A DNA stretch of 32,832 bases from JAYZDP01 sp036337765 (GCA_036337765.1 JAYZDP010000203.1:1-32832), one strand, 5' to 3'; positions 14,966 through 22,966 are shown, counted from the stretch's first letter. Notes: generated by a model not told the origin, from the sequence alone. Made by a program: numbers and translations.

Positions 14966-15481
14966 CACCCAAAAAGCGACGAGCCTGTTGATGACGGCCT
15001 TGGGATAGTTCGCAGTCGGTGAATCGTCCGCCTTGACGAGCTCGACGAGCTCGGCGAGACAAGACTCCACCGACGCGACCGGGTTCGCCACCCAGGCCAC
15101 CATCTGCTGCCGATCGATCACGAAGAGAGCCGGTTGGGCAACCTCGTCCTCACCCGGCGCCTCCACCCCATAGCGGGCGAGAAAGTCACGATCGTCGCGC
15201 AGCAGTGGGAAGGGAAGGCTCAATTCCGTCTGCAGCTCCTTCAGAGCCGGCATCTTCGCCGGAGCCATCCCCAGGATCTTGGTGTGGTACCCCCACAGCT
15301 CGTCGCGGCGAGCCGCGAGAGCGGTGAGATCGCGGCGCGCGGAATCGGCCTCGAGATCGCTGAAAACGTACATGATGACCGAAGTGCGAGGCACCTCGTC
15401 GCGAAGCGTCAGCAGCGCCGATTCCGTCGAGCTGAGATCGAAGTCTGGGGCGACGTCCCCCTGCGTGATGCGCTCTGCCAC
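14960..15481 (-). CDS. Peroxiredoxin-fold (AhpC/TSA-like) protein lacking the peroxidatic cysteine
   Basis: A 173-residue thioredoxin-fold protein. It has the AhpC/TSA opening GDVAPDFDLSSTESALLTL, a VIMYVFSDLEADSARRDL segment and the later LPFPLLRDDRDFLARYGV and PALFVIDRQQMVAWVA, all in peroxiredoxin order. The catalytic cysteine, which should follow the first strand in a (T/S)-P-x-C context, is absent: that stretch reads SDLEADSARRD. The only cysteine is near residue 143. It is therefore unlikely to be a peroxidase and may be a structural or binding relative. The GTG start has GAGGG upstream. It follows rseP by 50 bp and is the last gene of the minus-strand run. Confidence 0.8.
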   Translation of the reverse strand: MAERITQGDVAPDFDLSSTESALLTLRDEVPRTSVIMYVFSDLEADSARRDLTALAARRDELWGYHTKILGMAPAKMPALKELQTELSLPFPLLRDDRDFLARYGVEAPGEDEVAQPALFVIDRQQMVAWVANPVASVESCLAELVELVKADDSPTANYPKAVINRLVAFWVN

Positions 15482-15531
15482 TTTCAGATCCCTCTTCTGA
15501 GTGGGGGCGAACAGCCCCCGCGATACGTAGC

Positions 15532-16872
15532 CTATTCCGTGGATTGAGACTCTGGGGCGTCGGCCTCGCGACCGGAGTCGAGCAGCGTAGGCAGGTTCTT
15601 CGAAAGGTCGAAGTATAACGCCATCGCCATCAGCATCACGATCATAACCAACCCCATCTGCGTGATCCTTTCCTTCAGCCTCAACGATAGATCCCGGCGC
15701 AGCGTGCTCTCTACCAGGAGGATCGCGATCTGTCCGCCATCGAGGATCGGGATGGGAAAGAGGTTGAAGATGCAGAGGTTGATGCTGATGAAGGACATGA
15801 AGAGCAAGAGCTCCCGGAAGCCGCTCCGAGCTGCCGCTCCGCTGACCGCGGCGATCTCGATCGGCCCCCCAATCGAGGCGCGCAACGAGATCCGGTTCTC
15901 GAGCAGCTTGTCGAGCAGAAAGAAGATCTGCCTCGTCAGATCGGCGTTGAAACGCACACTCTCGACGATCGCCTCGCCGATGCCATAGCGTTTGAAGGGC
16001 TGGCCGACGCCGATCATCGCGCCGTTCGGACTCTCGCGCGGCGCCATGCGCAACTCGACTTCCCGTCGCCCGCGAAGGAGCAGGACGTCGAGCTCTTGGC
16101 CCGCTCGATCCACGACCTGCTCGCGCAGGTGGCCGAAGCTCTCGACCGCCACACCGTCGACGGCCAGGATCGCGTCGTCGACCTGAACGCCCGCCGCCTC
16201 GGCAGCGCCGTCCGCTACCACCTCGCCCACTATCACCAGCGGGTAGATGCCGGCCTCACCAATCTGGTCGCGCTCGAGCGTGTCCGGCACGAGAGTGACG
16301 TTGCGACTGGCACCGTCGAGGCCCTCGACCTCCATCGTCAGCGCGTGCGCGGGCGAAGTGATCACCGAGAAGATCACCTCTTGCCAATTGGTCACCGCCT
16401 CGCCCTCGATCTCCACGACCAGGTCGCCCGCTACCAGCCCTGCGGTCTCGCCGGCAGACGCCGAACCCACCGCACCGACGACAGCAGGCAGGTCCTTGAC
16501 GTCGCGCACCGCAAAGCCGGTCATGAAAACTACGGCGACCAGCACGATCGCCAGCACCACGTTGGCGGCCGGGCCCGCCAACAACACCAGTACTCGCTGC
16601 CAACGCGGTCGATTGGGAAACTCGGAGGGGTCGCTCGACCGCTCGCTGGGATCGTGGCCGCCGAAGCTGACGTAGCCTCCCAGCGGGATCAGGCAGACCT
16701 GATAGTCGGTGCCCCCACGGCGGAACCCCCATATGCGACGACCGAAGCCGAGCGAGAAGGTGAGGATGCGAACGCCGAACGACTTGGCGACCGCGTAGTG
16801 ACCTGCTTCGTGCACGAACACGATCACGCCGAGGGCGAAGACGAACGCCAATGTGTTCGACAGGATCTGCAT
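15532..16872 (-). CDS. rseP: Site-2 intramembrane metalloprotease RseP
   Basis: Zinc protease that cleaves membrane substrates such as anti-sigma factors and leftover signal peptides. The 446-residue product has the HEAGH motif at 21-25 in the first helix, a GFGRRIWGFRRGGTDYQV membrane-associated segment, two PDZ domains (about 128-205 and 212-280) and the third metal ligand in NLFPIPILDGG (370-380, Asp378). The four-helix layout and length match E. coli RseP. It follows cdsA after only 12 bp. The usual neighbour dxr is missing between them. Confidence 0.95.
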   Translation of the reverse strand: MQILSNTLAFVFALGVIVFVHEAGHYAVAKSFGVRILTFSLGFGRRIWGFRRGGTDYQVCLIPLGGYVSFGGHDPSERSSDPSEFPNRPRWQRVLVLLAGPAANVVLAIVLVAVVFMTGFAVRDVKDLPAVVGAVGSASAGETAGLVAGDLVVEIEGEAVTNWQEVIFSVITSPAHALTMEVEGLDGASRNVTLVPDTLERDQIGEAGIYPLVIVGEVVADGAAEAAGVQVDDAILAVDGVAVESFGHLREQVVDRAGQELDVLLLRGRREVELRMAPRESPNGAMIGVGQPFKRYGIGEAIVESVRFNADLTRQIFFLLDKLLENRISLRASIGGPIEIAAVSGAAARSGFRELLLFMSFISINLCIFNLFPIPILDGGQIAILLVESTLRRDLSLRLKERITQMGLVMIVMLMAMALYFDLSKNLPTLLDSGREADAPESQSTE

Positions 16873-16884
16873 ATCGGCTACCGG

Positions 16885-17709
16885 TCAGTCGCCGATGGCG
16901 GGACCGCCGACGGTCGCCAACAGCACGTAGAACACCGGCGCCGCGAGGATAATTGCATCCATTCGATCCAGCAAACCGCCATGGCCCGGAAGGATGCTCC
17001 CCGAATCCTTCACTCCCGCCGCGCGCTTGAGAAGCGACTCCACCAAGTCACCGCACTGAGCGGCGACGCCGGCTAGAAGAATCAGGGCCGCGAACAGCAG
17101 CGGAGACTCGGAATCGAGCCAACCCGCACCCACGTAGCCCACCAACCCCGCGCTGACGAGGCCCGCCACCGACCCTTCGATGGTCTTCGCGGGGCTCAGC
17201 CGGGGGGCAAGCTTGCGCCTGCCGAGGCTCTTACCGACGAAGTATGCCGCGGTGTCGTTCAGCCAAACGCTCGCCAGGAGCACGAGCAACCGGCGCGGCC
17301 CGAGTCGGTGCAGCTCGTAGATCGCCCACACCGGCAGGGCGAGGTAGGGAACGCCGAAACTCCACAGCCCCAGAGCCCTCACCGCCCCAGCGGGGTCGCC
17401 GGCACCGCGGAACGCCGCGACGGCAAGAATCAGAGGACACAGCGCGAGCATCCAGAGCGGGCGAACGGCGTCTTCGCCCAGAAGCACCCAGGCCGAGGTG
17501 GTCAACGGAACGACAACCAGAAAGGCGACGGCCGAGGAACCGGGCGCGATCGCGCGCACCAAGCCTGAGTACTCGAAGGCGATCCCCGCGAACAGCGCGA
17601 CGCAGACCCACAAGACGGCCTCGCTCGAGAGAAGCCCCACGGCCAAGATCGCGACGCTTGCCGCGGCGAGGCCGGTAAGGATGCGGGTGCCCGCCTGGCG
17701 GGTGCTCAT
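16885..17709 (-). CDS. cdsA: Phosphatidate cytidylyltransferase
   Basis: Makes CDP-diacylglycerol from CTP and phosphatidic acid for phospholipid synthesis. The 274-residue polytopic protein carries the family signature: SLLKRAAGVKDSGSILPGHG continuing into GLLDRMDAI near the C-terminus, matching the S-x-L-K-R / K-D / H-G-G / D-R-x-D pattern. It also has the earlier SLGRRKLAPRLSPAKTIEGS. About seven to eight hydrophobic segments span the rest. ATG 17709 gives MSTRQAGTRILTG and lies 35 bp after the uppS stop; the frame is open upstream only as a shadow of uppS. rseP follows. Confidence 0.95.
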   Translation of the reverse strand: MSTRQAGTRILTGLAAASVAILAVGLLSSEAVLWVCVALFAGIAFEYSGLVRAIAPGSSAVAFLVVVPLTTSAWVLLGEDAVRPLWMLALCPLILAVAAFRGAGDPAGAVRALGLWSFGVPYLALPVWAIYELHRLGPRRLLVLLASVWLNDTAAYFVGKSLGRRKLAPRLSPAKTIEGSVAGLVSAGLVGYVGAGWLDSESPLLFAALILLAGVAAQCGDLVESLLKRAAGVKDSGSILPGHGGLLDRMDAIILAAPVFYVLLATVGGPAIGD

Positions 17710-17744
17710 TGCACGGGCAGCACTCTGGCCGGGCCTCACGGCGC

Positions 17745-18536
17745 TCAGGCCGCGCCGTGCTCCTTGAGCGTCGACTCGATCGAGCCGTAGCGCCGGCTCC
17801 GTTGCTGATAGGCGAGGATGCCCTCGAAGAAGTCGCAGCAACGAAAGTCCGGCCACAGAGTGTCGGTCACCCAGATCTCCGCGTAGGCGATCTGCCACAA
17901 CAGAAAGTTCGACAACCGCAGCTCGCCCGAAGTGCGGATCACGAGATCGGGGTCGGGCTGGCCAGAGGTGTAGAGATACTCCCCGAGTGTGCTTTCGTCG
18001 ATCTCCACGTGCTCGCCCTGGGCCCAGTCGGTCACGATGCGGCGGCAGGCATCGACGATCTCGCAACGTCCGGAGTAGTTCAACGCTACGTTCAGCGTCA
18101 TGCCAGTGCAATCGGCGGTCGCCTCGAGCGCCAGGTCCAGCTCGCGACGCACCGACTTGTCCATCTCGTCCACCCGGCCGAGCACGCGCAGCCGGATGTT
18201 TCGGGCGGCGAGCTCCTCGCGCTCCCCGCGCAGGTACTCCTTGAGAAGGTTCATCAGCGTCCAGACTTCGAAACGCGGACGCTTCCAGTTCTCCGCCGAG
18301 AAGGCGAAGAGGGTCAGAACCTCGATCTCGAGACGCGCCGCGGTCTCGACCGTCTCGCGCACGGACCGCACTCCAGCTCGGTGGCCCTCCACACGCGGCT
18401 GGGATCGGCTGGTGGCCCATCGCCCGTTGCCGTCCATAATGATGGCGACGTGGCGAGGCAGCTGTTGCAGAGAGATCTGCTTCAGCTGCCGCTCTTCGAA
18501 AGAGCCGGGTTCGGCGAGAGCGTGGAGCTCGATCAT
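17745..18536 (-). CDS. uppS: Undecaprenyl diphosphate synthase
   Basis: cis-Prenyltransferase that makes the C55 carrier lipid for peptidoglycan and other glycans. The 263-residue product has HVAIIMDGNGRWA with catalytic Asp35, GHRAGVRSVRETVE, LTLFAFSAENWKRP, ALNYSGRCEIVDA and the C-terminal PDPDLVIRTSGELRLSNFLL. WQIAYAEIWVTDTLWPDF follows, complete for the family. ATG 18536 is preferred to an upstream TTG at 18554. It has a longer N-terminus (about 28 residues before the first strand) than E. coli UppS. It sits 77 bp after truA and 35 bp before cdsA. Confidence 0.96.
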   Translation of the reverse strand: MIELHALAEPGSFEERQLKQISLQQLPRHVAIIMDGNGRWATSRSQPRVEGHRAGVRSVRETVETAARLEIEVLTLFAFSAENWKRPRFEVWTLMNLLKEYLRGEREELAARNIRLRVLGRVDEMDKSVRRELDLALEATADCTGMTLNVALNYSGRCEIVDACRRIVTDWAQGEHVEIDESTLGEYLYTSGQPDPDLVIRTSGELRLSNFLLWQIAYAEIWVTDTLWPDFRCCDFFEGILAYQQRSRRYGSIESTLKEHGAA

Positions 18537-18613
18537 GGGCGAAACCGGCGGCAAGCTATCACGTGTGCACGAAAGTCACGAGTCCGAAGCTGACGGAGAA
18601 CCACGGCGAGGGC

Positions 18614-19426
18614 TCACTCCCATCCGGGCTCTCCCGAGTAGAAGACCTGGACCAGACACAGCCCGCGTGCCGGCGCGTTCGGGCCGGCCTGCGCACGCTC
18701 ACCCCCAGCCAGCAGACGGGCCATCTGCTGCACGTCCGACCGCCCCTGACCCACCCATAGAAGGGTCCCGGCCAGAGCCCGCACCATCCCTCGCAAGAAG
18801 CCATCTCCGATGCAGCGGAAGGTGATCTCGGTGCCGTCGTCGACGAGCTGTGCTCGAAAGACCCGTCGCCATGGCTGACGGTGCGAGCCGCCGCTCTTGG
18901 CAAAGGCCGAGAAGTCGTGCCGGCCCTCGATCAGCGCCGCGGCCTCCGCCATCCGAGAGACGTCGATGTCCGGATCGACGCGGACCACCACCGGCGCATC
19001 GGCGGGCAGCAGAACACTGCGACGACTGAGTCGATAGCGGTACTCCTTCGCCAATGCCTGAGCTCGGGCATGAAAGTCGGCGGCGACCCGCGACGCGGCC
19101 AGAACGCGGATGTCCGGAGGTAGATAGTGATTCGCGCCGCCCACGATCGAGTCCGGGGCAAAGTCGCGATCCAGGGTGAAATGCGCCACCTGGCCTTCCG
19201 CGTGCACACCCGCGTCGGTGCGGCCGGCACCTACGATCCGGACCGGTGCGCTCACCACGCGCTCAAGCGCCTCCTCTACCAGTTGCTGGATCGCCATGGC
19301 GTTCATCTGACGCTGCCAACCACCGTAGGCGCCGCCGAGGTACGCGAGCGTCAGCCGAAAGCGGACCGCAGACGCGGCCAGACGGCTAAGGTCAGTGGCG
19401 GAATCCAGACCAGCAGGAACGGCCAC
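18614..19426 (-). CDS. truA: tRNA pseudouridine(38-40) synthase TruA
   Basis: Isomerises uridines 38-40 in the anticodon stem-loop. The conserved core runs VRFRLTLAYLGGAYGGWQRQ, VRIVGAGRTDAGVHAEGQVA (catalytic Asp about residue 71), FHARAQALAKEYRYRL, HDFSAFAKSG and FLRGMVRALAGTLLWVG. The start is unresolved. The conserved region begins near 19370 with no ATG, GTG or TTG close by; the nearest standard codon is GTG 19426, without a good ribosome site. That start would overlap the upstream glycosyltransferase by 76 bp and add about 20 residues. A CTG at the CTGA junction (19354-19351) would instead cut the first strand. The usual Y-D-G is Y-L-G here. Confidence 0.9.
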   Translation of the reverse strand: MAVPAGLDSATDLSRLAASAVRFRLTLAYLGGAYGGWQRQMNAMAIQQLVEEALERVVSAPVRIVGAGRTDAGVHAEGQVAHFTLDRDFAPDSIVGGANHYLPPDIRVLAASRVAADFHARAQALAKEYRYRLSRRSVLLPADAPVVVRVDPDIDVSRMAEAAALIEGRHDFSAFAKSGGSHRQPWRRVFRAQLVDDGTEITFRCIGDGFLRGMVRALAGTLLWVGQGRSDVQQMARLLAGGERAQAGPNAPARGLCLVQVFYSGEPGWE

Positions 19427-20739
19427 GGCAACAAGGCTACACCGAACAGCGTCGGGAGGTAGGCGCACAGCGCCGAAGCCGAGAGCACCAGCCACGGGAC
19501 TCGACCGAGGACCGCGGCCCACGGCAACAACCACAGCAGGTACCAGGGGTGGACCGTCGCAGAAACCACAACCCATCCACCGAAGGCCCGCATACAGGCT
19601 TCGATCGCGCTCGCAGCCCGCAGCGACCAGACCAAGACCCCGATCAGCGCCAGCCCGAGTAGACCCTTGGCCAGAGCCTGCGGATAGACCAAGGAGTATG
19701 TGCCAGAAAGCGGGCCCGGATCGATACCCATCCGCGGCACCCGGTCCAGCACCCAGCTGACCCCGTCGGCGATCCTCGCCACCTCGACCGCCCTCCAGAG
19801 CGGCTCGAAGAGCGGGCCGTTGAACTCCCACGAGACCGCGTAGGTGACCAGGCCCGGCGGGACTCCGCCGAGCGGCACCAGGAAGGGGACGAACGCCGCA
19901 GCCACGATCCCGGAGACTGCCGCCACGAAAGCGACACGCCGCCCAGACAACCGAGCGAAAGCCGGAACCACGAGCACTGGAACAAGCTTCACCAGCACCG
20001 CAGCCGCGACCAGCGCCGCCGCTCGCAAGGTCGGCCCCAGCCCCAGCACAGCCCGCCCGCCCGAACGGTAGGCCGAATCGAGGATCATGGTCGCCAGCAC
20101 CACCAATGGCAGACCGAGCGCATCCACATGCCCCATGCCGGCCGTCTCCAGCACGGCCAGAGGATTCCAGGCATAGGCCAGAACGCCGACCGTGGCGAGT
20201 CCCCGCGCGGCAGCCAATCGCAGCAGCAGCCAGCAACAACCGAGATCGGCGCACACGAGCATGAGCTTGAGCGCGAGGATCGGCAGCGGGAAGAGGCCTG
20301 CAACGGAAAAGAGCATCAGTGACAGCGGCGGATACACCGTCTCGACATCGCGGTGGGGGAGCCTTTCCCACACGCCGTCACGAAGCGTAGTTAGCGATTC
20401 GTCGTTCGGCGCCACCGCGTAAGGGTTGACCCCAGCCCGCACCACACTGCCGTCCCACAAATAGCGATACGCGTCATCGGATAGTGACAGCGGCAGCGGC
20501 AAAAGGAGAACGCGCAGCAAACCCGCTACGATAAGTGCGGCGGCCACGGGTGGCGACGTGCCACGCCAACGCCAGAGTAGGAGGGCCAGCGCCGCCGCCC
20601 AACCCAGAAGCAAGGAAAAGAAGAGGGCCGGCGACCGAGCCGGGTCGTAGATCCAAAAGAGGCCGACGCAGCAACCGGTCAAGACACTGGTTCCCCCACC
20701 GTGGCTCAGAAGCCAGACGCGCGATTCCGACGATCCCAC
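19351..20739 (-). CDS. Polytopic GT-C glycosyltransferase, MptB/GT87-like
   Basis: A membrane protein of about 462 residues with at least ten hydrophobic segments. A loop carries LSDDAYRYLWDGSVVRAGVN, then PYAVAPNDESL and ETVYPPLSLMLFSVAG. This acidic-loop arrangement is that of GT-C enzymes using polyprenyl-phosphate sugars, closest in my reading to MptB-type alpha-mannosyltransferases. Later GMGHVDALGLPLV and VHPWYLLWLLPW are also typical. Starts at GTG 20739, GTG 20754 or a TTG further in are all possible; 20739 just avoids overlap with the diverging gene at 20745. The stop overlaps truA. The donor and acceptor are not known; neighbouring uppS fits lipid-linked sugar use. Confidence 0.75.
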   Translation of the reverse strand: MGSSESRVWLLSHGGGTSVLTGCCVGLFWIYDPARSPALFFSLLLGWAAALALLLWRWRGTSPPVAAALIVAGLLRVLLLPLPLSLSDDAYRYLWDGSVVRAGVNPYAVAPNDESLTTLRDGVWERLPHRDVETVYPPLSLMLFSVAGLFPLPILALKLMLVCADLGCCWLLLRLAAARGLATVGVLAYAWNPLAVLETAGMGHVDALGLPLVVLATMILDSAYRSGGRAVLGLGPTLRAAALVAAAVLVKLVPVLVVPAFARLSGRRVAFVAAVSGIVAAAFVPFLVPLGGVPPGLVTYAVSWEFNGPLFEPLWRAVEVARIADGVSWVLDRVPRMGIDPGPLSGTYSLVYPQALAKGLLGLALIGVLVWSLRAASAIEACMRAFGGWVVVSATVHPWYLLWLLPWAAVLGRVPWLVLSASALCAYLPTLFGVALLPWPFLLVWIPPLTLAVWPRLRSAFG

Positions 20740-20744
20740 ACGTG

Positions 20745-22262
20745 ATGCCTTCACTCGCCGATCTCGTGCTCTTGCTCTACTACGGGGCGCTGGGTGTGCT
20801 GGCACTCTACGGCGCGCACCGCATCACGCTCCTGATGCTGCTCCGACGCCACCACCGCCCTTCGGGGCCGGTCCGGCCCACTCCGGGGTCGCCGCGCTAC
20901 GAGGCCCGGCCCCTGCCGCGGATCACCGTTCAACTACCACTGTACAACGAGCGTTTCGTCGCCAAGCGCCTGCTGAAGGCGGTTGCCGCGATCGACTACC
21001 CGAAGGATCGGCTGCAGATCCAGGTCCTCGACGACTCCACCGACGACACCACCGACGTCCTCGCCCACGAAGTCGCAGCACTGAAGCGGCGCGGCCTACG
21101 CGTCGAGCTAGTGCACCGGGCGCAGCGAGACGGCTTCAAGGCCGGCGCCCTCGAGGCCGGCCTGGCCACGGCCGATGGTGAGCTGATCGCGATCTTCGAC
21201 GCCGACTTCGTTCCTCCGATCGACTTCCTGCAACGCTGCATCGGACCGTTCGAAGATCCCCGAGTCGGCATGGTGCAGGCCCGCTGGGACTACCTCAACC
21301 GCGACCATTCGCTCCTTACCCGGCTGCAGGCCTTGCTGCTCGACGGCCATTTCGTCATCGAACACGCGGCCCGGGCATCGAGCAGTCGATTCTTCAACTT
21401 CAACGGTACGGCAGGGGTCTGGCGGCGCGAGGCAATCGTCGACGCTGGCGGTTGGCAGCACGACACGCTTACTGAGGACCTCGATATCTCCTACCGCGCC
21501 CAGCTCGTGGGCTGGCGCTTCGCCTACCTCTCCGATCTGGTGGTTCCGTCCGAGCTGCCGATCGACGTGGCCGCCTTCAAGACCCAGCAGTACCGTTGGG
21601 CACGCGGTTCGATCCAGACCGCCCGCAAACTCTTGAGCTCGATCCTGCGCTCGGCCGAGCCCTGGTGGCGAAAGCTCGAGGCCTGCGTGCACCTGACCAA
21701 CAACTGGAGCTACGTGCTCACCGTGCTCGTGTCGGTCTTGCTGTTCCCGGCCATGCTCGCCCGCCGCGGCGAGCCGTGGCTCCTGCTCGCCATTGACCTG
21801 CCACTGTTCGCGATCGCCACCGGCTCGGTCACCGCCTACTACGTCGCGGGCCAGCGCAACACGCCGACCGGTGAGCCGCATCCGCTGCGACTGCTGGCAC
21901 CGGCGCTCGCCCTCGGCATCGGCCTGTCGCTGAACAACGCCGGGGCCGTGTTCACCGGTGCGGTTCGGCGCGGTGGCATCTTCGTCAGGACACCCAAGTA
22001 CCGCGAGGTAGCGTCCAGCAGCGCCCTGCCGGCGGCCTACCTCGCGCGGGTGGGGCCGGGGTTTCTGATCGAGGGAGCCTTCGCCATCTACTCTCTGGCT
22101 TGCCTCGCCGCAGCGACATCGCTCGAGATGTGGGTTTCGCTGCCCTTCCTCTACCTCTTCTTCCAAGGCTACGCCTACATCTTCACGCTCTCCGCAATAA
22201 CTCTGTGGCGGCGTCGCCGGCCTCTGCGCTCCGAGCTCAGCGAGGCCGAAACTCCAGCCTGA
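20745..22262 (+). CDS. Processive family-2 glycosyltransferase, cellulose-synthase/CslA-like
   Basis: A 505-residue membrane glycosyltransferase. An N-terminal helix (about 5-30) is followed by a GT-A catalytic domain: ITVQLPLYNERFVAKRLLKA, VLDDSTDDT, the DxD motif IAIFDADFVPP, FNGTAGVWRREAI, LTEDLDISYRAQL and the acceptor-site QQYRWARGSIQ. This is the D, DxD, TED, QxxRW set of processive synthases. Three to four C-terminal membrane helices follow. The pattern fits beta-glucan or mannan-type synthases, with the product unknown. ATG 20745 is chosen because the 70 codons upstream read as low-complexity shadow. Its start lies five bases from the diverging GT-C gene. Confidence 0.88.
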   Translation: MPSLADLVLLLYYGALGVLALYGAHRITLLMLLRRHHRPSGPVRPTPGSPRYEARPLPRITVQLPLYNERFVAKRLLKAVAAIDYPKDRLQIQVLDDSTDDTTDVLAHEVAALKRRGLRVELVHRAQRDGFKAGALEAGLATADGELIAIFDADFVPPIDFLQRCIGPFEDPRVGMVQARWDYLNRDHSLLTRLQALLLDGHFVIEHAARASSSRFFNFNGTAGVWRREAIVDAGGWQHDTLTEDLDISYRAQLVGWRFAYLSDLVVPSELPIDVAAFKTQQYRWARGSIQTARKLLSSILRSAEPWWRKLEACVHLTNNWSYVLTVLVSVLLFPAMLARRGEPWLLLAIDLPLFAIATGSVTAYYVAGQRNTPTGEPHPLRLLAPALALGIGLSLNNAGAVFTGAVRRGGIFVRTPKYREVASSSALPAAYLARVGPGFLIEGAFAIYSLACLAAATSLEMWVSLPFLYLFFQGYAYIFTLSAITLWRRRRPLRSELSEAETPA

Positions 22263-22280
22263 GCGGCCGGCACCCATCGA

Positions 22281-22317
22281 AGCGGGGTATGGGCCTGCGC
22301 GGCCAGCGGCCCCCGCT
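22281..22317 (+). terminator. Gene-end stem-loop after the glycosyltransferase
   Basis: Arms agcgggg (22281-22287) and ccccgct (22311-22317) enclose a second pairing, ggcc around tgcgc. There is no T-run, so if it terminates transcription it would be Rho-assisted or a 3'-end barrier. The inner part, gggcctgcgcggc (22291-22303), recurs at 25949-25961. Confidence 0.35.
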
Positions 22318-22335
22318 AGACTAGACTCAACGGTC

Positions 22336-22878
22336 GTGACGTCTCCAGCTTACGTCCCCGCGCCGGTTCACCTTCGTCCGGCCCGCGTATCGGATGCAGC
22401 TCTCTTTCGAGACTGGCGTGCCGAACCGAGTGTGCGCCGCCACCAGCCGCTGCGCGACATCGCGGTGTCGCAGATCCGCGCCGACGTCGCGGCGCAGAAC
22501 ATCGACGATCTCTACCGTTCACGCGGTGAGCGCTTCCAGTGGGTGATCGAGCTGCGCAGCACGCCGGTCGGCTGGATCACGCTGGTGGTCGCGAACTGGG
22601 AGCACGGTCTGTGCGAGATGGGTTTCGCGTTGTCCTCGCCGTACCAAGGCCAGGGGCTGATGGTGCAAGCTCTTGCGCTGTTGCTCCCCGAGATCTTCTT
22701 GCACACGTCGCTGTACCGCGTCGAAGCGCGATGCTCGGTCGAGAACTACGGGTCCCGGCGCGTGCTCGAGAAGAGTGGCTTCCAACGCGAAGGTGAGCTG
22801 CGCGGCTACTTCATGCTCGACGACCGCCGCGTCGATCACTACCTCTACTCGATCCTCCGGGACGACTGGCTCCCCTGA
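22336..22878 (+). CDS. GNAT-family N-acetyltransferase, RimJ/RimL-like
   Basis: A 180-residue GNAT acetyltransferase of the RimJ/RimL/SpeG type. It has VHLRPARVSDAALFRDWRAE at the N-terminus, the central strand VGWITLVVANWEHGLCEMGF, the acetyl-CoA loop SSPYQGQGLMVQALALLL (a Q-G-Q-G version of the R/Q-x-x-G-x-G/A motif) and VEARCSVENYGSRRVLEKSG with FQREGELRGYF. This C-terminal SVENxxSxRVLEKxGF block is diagnostic. The substrate is unknown. The GTG start has no obvious ribosome site. The TGA stop is inside a strong hairpin. Confidence 0.88.
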   Translation: MTSPAYVPAPVHLRPARVSDAALFRDWRAEPSVRRHQPLRDIAVSQIRADVAAQNIDDLYRSRGERFQWVIELRSTPVGWITLVVANWEHGLCEMGFALSSPYQGQGLMVQALALLLPEIFLHTSLYRVEARCSVENYGSRRVLEKSGFQREGELRGYFMLDDRRVDHYLYSILRDDWLP

Positions 22879-22903
22879 TGCTGATTAGCATCAGAGGAGC
22901 CAG
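22866..22903 (+). terminator. Gene-end hairpin containing the GNAT stop codon
   Basis: Arms of 17 bp (22866-22882 and 22887-22903) with one C-A mismatch (22874 against 22895) and a gatt loop. The TGA stop (22876-22878) is within the left arm. It is followed by aatgtc and then the dispersed element, the same order and spacing as at 14965-14889 on the other strand. It sits between converging GNAT and helicase genes. Confidence 0.75.
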
Positions 22904-22909
22904 AATGTC

Positions 22910-22941
22910 TTTGGCGCCGCGGACGGCGCGTGCTCACTCAC
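22910..22941 (+). repeat. Dispersed gene-end element, copy 2
   Basis: Begins tttggcgccgcggacggc and ends gctcactcac. It differs from copy 1 (14889-14921, other strand) at two positions, one in the loop of the internal GCGCCG/CGGCGC hairpin and one in the 3' tail. It lies directly downstream of the GNAT gene-end hairpin. Confidence 0.75.
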
Positions 22942-22966
22942 ACCCTAGGCAGAGAGAGGGGAGCGG

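Noticed and set aside
16096..17076. Open frame of 326 codons antisense to rseP and cdsA
   Set aside because: Histidine/arginine-rich text with no motif, lying over two well-supported genes.
17710..18420. Upstream extension of the cdsA frame over uppS
   Set aside because: Shadow of uppS; CdsA has a normal length from ATG 17709.
19427..20371. Upstream extension of the truA frame over the GT-C gene
   Set aside because: Glycine/arginine-rich shadow text with no similarity to TruA; the real protein begins near 19426 or later.
21108..22277. Open frame of 389 codons antisense to the family-2 glycosyltransferase
   Set aside because: It is a shadow: the opposite strand carries all catalytic motifs of a processive synthase.
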